A stretch of DNA of 60,000 nucleotides from Cryptomeria japonica. Its lineage: Eukaryota > Streptophyta > Pinopsida > Cupressales > Cupressaceae. Position 1 is the stretch's first letter, and each line of letters starts with the position of its first letter. Below, one piece after another: positions 23,342-33,150 of this stretch. The notes beneath the pieces were generated by a model, which saw only the letters and a list, made by a program, of their open reading frames with translations, did not search any database and was not told the DNA's origin. A program made the position numbers and the translations under genes. The stretch lies in contig NC_081406.1 of the NCBI RefSeq assembly GCF_030272615.1, forward strand, positions 219,180,997-219,240,996, read 5' to 3'.

Positions 23342-24716
23342 ATGACCCACTTAGCCATACAATTGGTAAGGGTTGTCTTTGAGAACAAGTACTTCAAATG
23401 ATGAATCTTAGAAATGAGCTTAACGGTGTGACTTAGCATGTAGTTTGAGAGCTTATATGAACAAAAGAAAATAGCTAACCATGCTTTTTCCATAGGAGAT
23501 TAATTAAGCTCACATATTAGTAAGCTTTAAGTAATGTACTAAATTGCTCATTCTTTTCCTTGATCGTGATGTTGGGCAAGAAGTGCCCCAATTGGAACTA
23601 GAGTAACAGAGATATACATAAGCAATGGTCAATATGGGATGGGTGGCATCAGAATTGGAGGATGCGTCAAATATTACTTTGTCTTGTCAAATGTTTGTTG
23701 GCATTAGGTATCCAACTTAAAATCGACACCCTTTTTGAGAAGATGAGTAAAGGGTTGACATTTATTTGCAAGTTGAGAAATGAATTACTTGACTAATTGT
23801 GTTGGGTGAATATTTTGTCACCAGCATACTAATGACAAAATATATAATTCACACAATGCTATGCTAAGAAATTAATCTCTCCTCTCATCAAGGGGAGGTT
23901 CCCTATGAAATTTCTCCTCTAATTAATAAGAAATTAAATTTGTGTGTTGGTGTTTGGCATATAACTCTCTTTTTTAGAGTTTAAGTATTCTCCCTTCACC
24001 TAGTTACAATTTCTCTATCTCTTCAGATACTTAAATAAAAGAACTATTAATCTAACAAACTACACCAAGAGTTACTATTAAGCAGCGCAAAGTCTCCTTG
24101 AAGGTAACACTAATTCAAACTGATCATTACAAATTAAACAATTAGAAATTTAGCTTGTAGCTCAAAGTCTTCAAGTATAGATTTCTAATCCATTAAACTA
24201 CAAATAATTGCAGCAATACAAAGCTTACCATAAATTACTTAATTTATCAGAAGATTTCTCAAATATGCTAAGAGCACAAAGTCTACTTGCAATATTTGAG
24301 AGCTCTTTAAGAACACAACAATATATTAAAGATCAAAGAAGTAAAGATAATATATATTCAATGGACATAGGAACATTAAATTATATAAGCAATTTTCTTG
24401 ATACTACACAAAGTTTGTGATCAAAAAAACTGTTTTCTTTATTTGTTTGATAGAATTTTCACCACAAAGCCCAAAGTCTTAATTGGGATAAAAATTCTGC
24501 AGAGTTTTGCTAAGCATGAAAAAGATAAAATATTTAGAAAAGAGGTCTTCCTTATATAGGAAAAGAAGTTGAGAAAAAGGAGGGCACAACTGACTTATTC
24601 ATTTGCACAGTCCCATTTTACTACAACTACAATATAAAGAAAACGTGCAACTGCATAAAATTTGATAGCATCTATCGGTGCAATTGCATGAAGAAAAGGT
24701 GCCAAAAGGGGGTACT
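23342..24716. other. Gene-less flank of element 6, unit 2
   Basis: Duplicate of 15575-16948, including the hairpin ATATTTTGTCA...TGACAAAATAT near 23810-23843 and the minus-strand TATA box at 24552-24558. No gene is visible; a 70-codon frame at 24208-24420 is created by chance and is broken in unit 1. Confidence 0.55.
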
Positions 24717-27700
24717 TCATTCTTGATTCTCTTCCTCATTGGATTTCTAGAAATCTTCTGACTTAGCAAGGATGGATTTCATCTCTGCTTCATTTGGCAT
24801 CGAGGTAGAACTTGTTATCACTTAGATGTGGGAAATTGCATCTTGAATCTTTACCTGTTTCTTTTTAACATCCTTTAGCATGGATGTAAGGAATTCAAAA
24901 CTGACCTGTATCTCTCACAACTTATCAAAAGTATCAAGTGAGAAATCTTGTCTCGTGCAGTGATCCATCAAGGAAAAAAATTCCTATGTGACAACCTCAA
25001 CAGTGATGACATTTTGCTCGCCATCATATAAATAACAAGGAAAATCACCAACTTTGGCAAAAATGAGATCAACCTCGTCATCAGCTTCTTTCTTTTTTCG
25101 GTCCAATTCCCTAATCATTAACTTTATTGTCTCTTGCTTATTAGATAATAAAGGCAAGATCTGGATGTACTTCTCCCTTGTGGGAATTACCTTCTTTTCA
25201 ACCAGGACATCTATCCTGAAGTCCTCCATTTTGCTCCACAAGGTAGTACTTTTCACAACTTCCTCAATTTCCTGTGATAAAGAGGTTTTGAGTCCTTGCA
25301 TCTGACTCTAGATTAATTCATAATCTAACAATAGTCCCACTGTTGAGCTCAAAAGATGAGAGCCTTCTAACCTTAGTCATGAAATCCACTCATCCATCAC
25401 TCAGCATTTAGCTCCCACCTGTTCAATCTTCTTGAGAGCTTTGGTATCTATTAAGGATCCTATGGGCTCAATCTCTTGAGAAGATTGTGTGACCTTTAGA
25501 AGAACATTGGTTAGTTGTTCACACTTCTGCTTCAAGATATTTTTCTCATCCCTCCCCTGATCCAATCTTCTCAACAAATAATTAGAGGTTGTCTAAGAAA
25601 CCAATATCACACTCTCATGTGTTTCCACCCCGAGCTCTATGACCTGCATGGTATAATCTTTAGATCGTATGTTGTCTTTGTCCTTGTCTAACAATGGTAC
25701 CATAATTTCAGCATATTTTCTCTTGGAAGCCGGGTCTACTACCACCCAAGATACTATCTATGGCTTTGGAGGAACTAAAAGTTCAAAGTAAAACTCATCC
25801 AGAGAGATCACCTATTTTTTCCTCTTAGGGGCCACTACTTCCATCCAAGGGGGTAGTTCTCGATTGGCTAATGGAGTAGTAGCTCCTTGCTGATTTTGAG
25901 TTGAAGCTTTAGGAGTAGGTTGACTGGAGCTCGGAGTGGTTGTGAGTGTTATTGATGGCGCCGATATTGAAGTATCTAGTGGAACATTTGCTACTACTAC
26001 CTCTTTAGTTACACATGGGAGAGTTGAGGGCACCACGAATGTAACTTCAGCACTTACCAATGGAGGAATTGCTGTGGTGGTGGTGGTAGTGATGGGTAAG
26101 TTTACTAAAACCTATTTTGCAAGTGTATCTTCCAAGGTTTCATTAAAATCCATCATTGTGGATTCAAAAGTAGATGAAGGGATATCATCTAAATTAGAGA
26201 AGTTGGTTATTGTGAAAAACTGACCAACGGTCTCCGATTGCATCATGCCCATACTTAGATCTCCATCTTCTTGAAAATCCTCATCCTCTTGGTCAGAGTC
26301 AAAGTCAAAGTCAATAGAGTGGGTGATTACTTGTGAGTTAATCAGGGCATAAACTTCAGTTGGGTGTGATGTTTCTTCAGCCTATACTTCCTCTTGTTGA
26401 GGGATTTCATCTTCTTCAATTTCCTTGGCAGGTGGCTATTTTAGCTCTTTAGTCACTGCTTCCTGTACCATAGATGATGATTCACCCTTTTTGGACCCTT
26501 TCACTATAAATTTAATCTTGGGCCCTTTCCCTTTTGATTGTATTACAAGAGTTGTGGATAGTGCTTATGGGTTTGCTCTACTCTTCTTTCTTGTCTCAGC
26601 TATAGCTATCTTGCCGTTTGGGCCATTATTATTATCATCATCTCCTAAGCTAACAGGGAGCTATTTCATTATGAGGTTCTTTCTTACCAGCCATGCATTG
26701 ATGTTTGCTAGGATAGGAGTAATCCTCTAAGTAATTGATTTGCTCTCCTTCTTTGACCATTGTACGAGAGGAAGCGGAGAGTCAGCAATTTTCTTCTCAT
26801 AATAGACCGGGTCCACTATGTCATCTGTATCTTCCATGATCATCAGGATCTTAACTAAATCCAAGTTTTCAATTTGCTCCAGAGTAAGGTGGCTGAAATC
26901 CATCCTTCTTATATCCTCATCATTTTTGCATTCTACCCAAACATCCTCCAACCTATAAACTTGAGTATAAGTCCTTTTGAGTTTGTTCTTTATACCACAA
27001 AAGTCAAAATTGGTTTAGGCCTTGAATCTTCTCATGGTATTCCACTACATTTCTTCCTCCATAATTTTGGCCTTGGGATTGGTTAGCACTGAGTACCTGC
27101 CAATTGATTCTAGGAATTTTAGTCCAGTCTTATGTACTTGTGATTGTTTCTCATGCACACTAATCAGTTGTCTGCACAATTCCATGAGGATGATTTTGTC
27201 TAAAGGGAACCTTGGAAGAATGAAGGGCTCACCTGAGAAACATCTAATTCAGATGTAGGTGAATGTGGGAAACTGTAGAAATACACACCCAAAATGAGAT
27301 ACCTTGTTGTAAGCAGCCTCTAATATTCTCTACTTCTACAGGCCTTTATCAAACATACATTTCCATATAGCAAAGAAGGCATCATTAACCCTTCTATAAT
27401 GACTACCTTGGTTCTTGATAGTAAGTCGATCATAGTACTCCCAAACGCGTACCAATCTCCTATCCCCCTTAGTAGATAAGCATGGATATTGCCTCATTGA
27501 AGAAACCACATAAACTAGGTATGAGGTCATGTATAATTTCAATGTTAGTTTTAACTCCTTCAACTGAGCACAAAGGGCATCGTTGATCTATTCACCCCAA
27601 TCAATTCTTGTTGCTCCTTTCCTGATTATTTTCATAAAGTAGCACATCTAGCTTTGAAAGTAATGAGAGTCTTTTAACCCCCTCACCCTTGATAACATGG

Positions 27701-28255
27701 TGACCATGTCATTATATTCCTCATTGAAATCACTCTTGTGAAATCCCTTAGGCCATTGTGAGGTTAATTAACTTCTTGCGGCAGAGAGGAAAATAGTATT
27801 GATTACCTTCTTGCATTTATCCTCGTTCTTCTCGTAGTACTCTTGAGCACTTTCTTGAGTAATATCAGCTAATTCTTCAACTGGAGAACCTTTGAAGACA
27901 CTATTGAAGAATACACTATCTAGGGTCATGATGACATTCTAATCTTCATCTTTGACCTATCTTGTATTTGGATCAAAGTGATCCGCTACTGCAAGCACAA
28001 ATTCTGGATCATGAGCTGCAACTGGATAAGATGCATATTTATGCAACTCGGAGTTGATTAGATTAGTTAGATGAGTAGGAGCCTTCTTAACTTGGTCAAT
28101 GAATTCTTGCATATATTCAAGTCTACTGAACTCTCTGGGTATAGATTCAAGTACTTGTCATACTTGTATTTCATCTTTCTTGATGATGCTTTACTTGGAG
28201 AAGATTCCAACTGACCTGAGGAAGAATCGGGCTTGCTGTGAGGGAGCTTTGACAT
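24717..28255 (-). pseudogene. Element 6 long protein, unit 2 copy
   Basis: Duplicate of 16949-20524. It starts at ATG 28255 (MSKLPHSKPDSSSGQ). A deletion of about 37 bp near 28113 moves the remainder one frame over, so unlike unit 1 this copy has a real frameshift. Private stops include TAA for CAA in the SHVQVITSS region (near 24824), TAG in the KPEIVSR region (near 25760) and TAG for CGG near 26729. In return it keeps sense codons at three unit 1 stop positions (CGA near 25663, TGG near 26691, CAG near 27277). It shows no sign of purifying selection against stops. Confidence 0.7.
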
Positions 28256-28421
28256 TCATGATGACTGCAGTCAACACTAATGATTAGCTATTCATCATTA
28301 TTAAAATCATTTTTTCTCAAACGGATCAAAAAATGGGACTCAAAATAGGCTTGGGAGTAAAAATGCCAAAAACAGTAGGTTGGGGAAAAAAGTCTAACAA
28401 GCTCTATTGAAAACAAAAAAT

Positions 28422-28875
28422 GCACATCGAACTTTAAAGTCCAATGTGTCAATCTGGGGAAAATCAATAACACATCAAACTTTTAATGTCCGATGTGTAG
28501 GGGTGAAAACTTGAGACAAGCACATAGGACTTTAAAGTCCAATGTGCAATCTGGAAAAGATTAAAGGCACATCGAACTTTAAGGTCCGATGTGCAGACAA
28601 GGAAAAACAATTGGTTGACATGTTGGGTTTTAAAACCCGACATGTCAACCTACTCCTCTCCGCATATTGGACTTTAAATTCTGATATGTGAAGGTTATGA
28701 TCCCGCATATCGGACTTTAAAATCCGATATGCAGAGATCCTTCCATCTAGCTGCACACCAGATTTTAAAGTTTGGTATGCGGCTGGAGAAAGGTGATCTC
28801 AGAGGACAATCGAGTTTTGAAGTCTGATTGTCCTCTGAAACAAGGGAGACAATTAGACTTCAAAATCCATTTGTC
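28422..28875. repeat. Palindrome array, cluster A (10 copies)
   Basis: Ten palindromes: 28422-28449, 28471-28497, 28520-28547, 28567-28594, 28613-28650, 28662-28689, 28705-28732, 28753-28780, 28800-28837 and 28848-28875. Centre-to-centre steps are 43-52 bp. The core is (G)GACTTTAAAGTC(C) or a close variant; the outer arms change from unit to unit (CACATCG, GACATGTTG, GCATATCG, GACAATC) yet stay self-complementary within each unit. The one at 28613-28650 has 19-bp arms with one mismatch (GGTTGACATGTTGGGTTTT). The sequences between units are unique and 10-22 bp long. In the minus-strand transcript of element 6 every unit would fold into a hairpin. Confidence 0.95.
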
Positions 28876-29160
28876 TACACAAAAACAAAACAAAAACCCT
28901 AAAAAGAAACAAAGCAAAGCAAACAAAGAAACCCAAAAAGAAAATAAGGAAAACCTACTTCGAGTTTGCAAAGACGATCGAAAATTCGACAATGGGGTAA
29001 TCTGATCTAAGCTACATCAAGGAAAATCTGAGTCACGATGAGTAAAAGTGGTGGGCACCCAGAGAAAAGAAAACAAACCAAAATGAAGGATAAAAATGCA
29101 AAAATTAACTAAATAAACCTTGGGATTAACAATAAATGCGGCATTAATTATAACTCGTAG
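28876..29160 (-). other. Spacer between the two palindrome clusters, pyrimidine-rich on minus strand
   Basis: 285 bp with no palindrome. 28880-28960 is nearly all A, C and G with runs such as CAAAAACAAAACAAAAACCC, so the minus strand is a long T-rich tract ending TTTCTTTTTAGGG. That resembles a 3' splice site, which would fit an intron in the leader, but there is no other evidence. No gene seen. Confidence 0.4.
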
Positions 29161-29420
29161 TGCATGTTGGACTTTAAAGTCTGACATGCAGGCTAGAAAT
29201 TCTTGCATGTCAGACTTTAAAGTCTGACATGCATTGTCCAACCAAGCAGTCTGCAGGTAGGACTTTAAAGTCTGAACATCAGGCAAAGACCACCTGTAGG
29301 TCAGACTTTGATTTACAAACTAGAGGCTGAGACCAAGAAAATGCACATCGGACTTTAAAATCCGATGTGTAGACTACAAAGAAAAGATCCTACAATTCAG
29401 ACTTTAAAGTCCAAACTACA
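29161..29420. repeat. Palindrome array, cluster B (6 copies)
   Basis: Palindromes at 29161-29190, 29204-29233, 29251-29282, about 29293-29326 (degenerate), 29343-29370 and 29391-29420; centres 43-49 bp apart, the same step as in cluster A. The copy at 29204-29233 is a perfect 30-bp palindrome with arms TGCATGTCAGACTTT. The copy at 29343-29370 carries the most frequent arm, GCACATCGGACTTT. Confidence 0.95.
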
Positions 29421-29584
29421 AATAAAACTGCAAACTTAAGAAAAACAAGAAAAACACTAAATAAAAAACAAAGAGCTAAACGAACTAATTGACGAAGTCG
29501 ATTAACCTCTCCCAAAGACCATAAGGTACGAAACAGACCAGTTTCATAGGGTTGCCTCATGATTTTTGTCGTGCTAAAATTGAG

Positions 29585-30340
29585 GACAATAGATTGTAAC
29601 TTTCCTTGGCGACTATGCGGATTCTTTAGTGTTCTGGGGGGAAGCATTTCTAAGATTGCTTTAACTTTCTTGGGATCAACCTTGATGCCATGTTTGGAAA
29701 TAGTGAATCCTAGGAGCTTACCTAAGGAACTCCAAATACACACTTTTTAGGGTTTACATGCAACTTGTATTTATTTAGGCATTCAAATATATGCTCAAGG
29801 ATAGTTGGGTGTTCTTCTCTTGTCTTTGATTTACCCAATATGTCATCTACATAATCCTCTAGTATCTTATGCATAAGGTCATGGAAAATGACGGTCATGG
29901 CATGTTGATAGGTAATGCCTACATTCTTGAGACCAAATGGCATCACCTAAAATAAAAAATTTCCCTAAGGAGTGGTGAACGTTATTTTATGTTGATCTTC
30001 TTCTACAATATTTATTTGATTATACCCAGAAAATCTATCTGTGAGAGAAAGCATTTCATGCTCTGATGTCAAATCGATAAGGATGTCGATGTTGGGAAGT
30101 AGAAAGTCATCTTTAAGACATGCTTAATTCTACACACTCTGATGGCACCAAAAGGTTTAGAAATAGGTACCATATTGGATATCCATTTTGAGTAATAAAT
30201 TGATCAAATTAATTTAACTTTCAGTAATTTTTCCAACTCTGCTTTGAGCAATAATACAATCGAGGGATGCATCTTGTGGAGTTTCTATTTAATAGGTTTG
30301 GCATTTGGATCCACAGCCAATGACAGACTACCAATTTAGG
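29585..30340 (-). pseudogene. Element 4 reverse transcriptase, truncated
   Basis: Minus-strand gypsy RT. Readable tracts are WISNMVPISKPFGAIR, DDFLLPNIDILIDLTS, RFSGYNQINI, MPFGLKNVGITYQ, the catalytic YVDD (in EDYVDDILGKSKT) and NPKKCVFGV then GKLLGFTISKHGI. The style matches Tat-type elements such as element 5. At least two frame changes are present (near 29740 and 29945). The homology stops at GKLQSI, near 29585; the expected RNase H and integrase are missing, and sequence belonging to the palindrome block begins instead. This junction is either the insertion site of element 6 or a deletion. Confidence 0.88.
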
Positions 30341-31975
30341 ATCAAGGTCGAGCATGTTTGCATAAGACCATGTGAAATTGATAGGCCACTTACGGAGGAT
30401 CTAGGAGAAAACCTTAAATTCTTTGTCAGAGAGAGAAGTAGCCACATGAGTGTGATATGTGGATTATCTATGGTACCCAAATTTACTTATTTGGTCTTAT
30501 CTATGAGGACTAGTGATCTGTCAATAACATGTGTGTCAATGAGGGGAAGAGAGGATTCCTCATCCTTTTGTGTCTTAGAGAGATTTTCATCCAAATATAC
30601 ACCCTTTATTTTTACTATTTTATGGTCTATAGGTGCCTTAGATAGGTTTTTACCAGTAGACATTTGATCTTTTAATTATTTTCCATTTTTGTAGTTAAGG
30701 ATCCCCTCTTCCTCAAAGTAGGCTTAAGGACCCAACTTGTATATTGTATTCTCCTTTGGATGATAATATGGTGCACACTCAGTTTCCCCTAGGAATTGAA
30801 GGAGTGTTGTGTCATTTTGGAATGCATCAAGGTGTGCAACAATTTGGCCCTCGATGACTTCAGGGTGGTGAAGTGGGAGGTTAGTTAGGAGGACAAATGT
30901 GTCAAAGAGGGTGGATGTGCCAAAGGTCGATGAGTTATATATATCATCATACGCTTGTTTGACAACCTCCTTAGGCATGTCTTTGATATCAACTGAAATG
31001 TTTTCATTGTTTTTAGAAGTTCTTGTTGAAGTTGAGGCTTCATGGGAGGGACATCCAAAACCAAGCCCATGATGGCAAACATTGAGAGTTGGATCAATAG
31101 GTCTTCTAATTCTATTTTCTTCATGTCCCAACCCTCCACCTTGATAAGCCCATTTCTTGGTAGCCAATTTGTGAGCTACGGGATATTTCTCTTTGAAGTA
31201 GTTGAGGTGGGTATCATTATCCATGGAGACAACTCTAGAAATCCATTGGTTAATATCTCCGTCTATGAACTCGTGATTGAGTTGACCATAAGATTAGAAT
31301 GTCATAGAGCCACACTTTTTGACCATCGCTTCTTTATTTTTTATTCTTTGGTGGGTTTCCCATGAGCATGGGGATCTAGAGGTAGAGAACCCACTATGAA
31401 GGTCCCTTGTAGGGTGTATTAACCGTACCTGGTGTCGTTGATCTTAATTTGGGAGAAGGTGGACAAGATGGAAGTTTTCTCTTTGGCAATAGTGAGTATG
31501 GAATCAGGGTCAACATACAAAGATGCTAAGGTAGCTTGAGAGGTTCCAATGTTTATACCTAGGCAATGGTGCAAGTATGGTGAGGAATCCTCGAGAGCAC
31601 AACAGTACTTGAATGGTTGAGTGTCACCACAAATCGTGATTTCACAACCTTGATATGGGAATTTAAGGCAATAATGGTAGGTGGAAGGGATGACCTACAT
31701 GGCATGGATCCATGGGTGACCAAGGAGGATGTTGAATGGCAAATCAATATGAACAACATGTCACAATGTGCTCTATGCTACTAGACCCACCTAAATAGGG
31801 AGATTTATCATCCCTATTGAGCTTCTTTCAACATTATCATATGCCTTGATGGTGATGCATTGATTATGCATATCTACGATAGTGTACCCCACTTGAGTGA
31901 AAAAATTCAAAGTAAAAAGATTTAGGGTAGAACCATTATCGATCAGTACTCATTTCATCTTGTAGCAATTGATAA
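30341..31975 (-). pseudogene. Element 4 protease and G-patch-like region
   Basis: The protease lies at the right end, next to the element 3 insertion: LIDNGSTLNLF has the D-N-G-S active site, with LPFNILLGHPWIHAM downstream (near 31690-31740). The open stretch 30724-31224 includes GGGLGHEENRIRRPI, similar to the G-patch found behind the protease in Tat-type elements, then a low-similarity spacer, then the N-terminus of RT (MSTGKNLSKAPIDHK near 30660). Two in-frame stops are visible between the blocks. The Gag half lies on the other side of element 3 (38665 onwards). Confidence 0.8.
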
Positions 31976-32785
31976 TGTTAGGAATCCCATAGATACTGAG
32001 AGGGGGGGTGAATCAGTATCTAACTAGTAATTAGAATTTCTTAACTTAAAACATGCAGAACATATTATAACAGTGTACCGGTATGTAAGAAATAATGTAA
32101 TAAACAGAATTAAGAACATCCACATGAAAAGCACACCATAACACAAGGATTTAATGAGGAAACCCGGTGTGGGAAAAACCTCAGTGGGATTTGTGACCTA
32201 CAATATTCACTCACTGGCCAATAAAAGAATATTACTTACAATAGGGGCCTGCACATGCAGGAAGGCCAATTGCCTAGAGCTCACTCCTCAATGGGAAGTC
32301 TCACTGACTTACAATGTGCATTATATAAATCCAATATCTTGTACTACTTTACAATAGCATCTATAATGCCAGATCCAGTACCGGTCATTGCTTTGCTTCT
32401 TACATAAACCCTTTAACCTATATTTTGCATAATAGGTCTACCTAATATTTTTTTCTTATCGCTTCCTTATCTCTTTCAAATGTCTACAATGATCTCTTTT
32501 ATATATAAGAGTCATTTTAAAATTTGCCAAGCCAGCTTACAAAGTTTTTACAATAATAAATAAAATATAATATAAAAAAATCATGTCGGTCTCTGTGCCG
32601 GTATGCTTCCTTTCTTTGTGCCGGTGTTGGTGTCCTGAGTGCTAGTGTAGAGTGTGATCTGCTGATGTCAGTGCACTAACTTGTCAGTGTAATGCCTTAC
32701 CGGTGCCATAGGATTCCAAGGTTTCCATCAATGAAAAAACCTTCAATCACATACAATGTCTCATTGGAGTGTGCATATGCCAACA
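31976..32785 (-). repeat. Element 3 3' LTR
   Basis: The ends are TGTTAGGAATCCC (plus) and TATGCCAACA, aligned throughout with 37834-38664. A run of seven G follows the first 25 bases; the partner has more. The motif (A/G/T)CCGGT recurs (e.g. 32067, 32379, 32600, 32624, 32699). On the minus strand this LTR supplies the 3' end of the element. Confidence 0.93.
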
Positions 32786-32802
32786 ATCTCCTCCTTTAAC
32801 AT
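32786..32802 (-). other. Element 3 polypurine tract
   Basis: Next to the 3' LTR the minus strand reads AAAGGAGGAGAT directly before TGTTGG. It is purine-only apart from the last base and opposite the PBS end, as expected. Confidence 0.65.
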
Positions 32803-33150
32803 TGATGGCAACACTCATGAGAAATTTCAAAAGTGTATCAAAAATTATCCAAAAATTTGAAGTCCAAAAATGTTACCAAAAATGTGTGTGCTCCCCCTGA
32901 GCATATCATTCATGTGATTTTTGAATTTTCTCATCCCACTACTCCCCCTTTGGCATCAATGACAAAGGTTGTCAAGATGTCAATAGAGTTTGTAGTTTCA
33001 ACCTTGTAACTGGGTAGTTACAGTTTAAAATAGATCCGCCAAAATCAAGTTTATACTCTCCATAAACTTTTTACTATCTCTTATTGTTGTCTCTGTTCTC
33101 TTAACTATACCGGTGAGATATTGCAAATGCTCTACTAGTGTTTTCTATCC

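Larger units (their letters stand above)
20818..28500 (+). repeat. Tandem duplication unit 2 (7683 bp)
   Basis: Second copy, head-to-tail with unit 1 and no spacer. At the junction the left context matches the end of the unit (GATGTGTA) and the right context matches the start (CTAATGCTTAC), sharing GGGT. The same GGGT is present at the start of unit 1 (13051-13054) and after unit 2 (28501-28504), as expected for a duplication by joining at a 4-base microhomology. Confidence 0.95.

Noticed and set aside
28772-29005. Plus-strand 77-codon frame and several minus-strand frames of 74-89 codons across the palindromes
   Set aside because: They result from the lack of stops in the palindrome and A-rich spacer sequence; the repeated LKS/FKV motifs are translations of the TTTAAAGT core.
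28422-29420. CRISPR-like array
   Set aside because: Regular spacing is present, but repeats are palindromes with variable arms, spacers are only 10-22 bp, and there are no cas genes; the setting is a plant retroelement.
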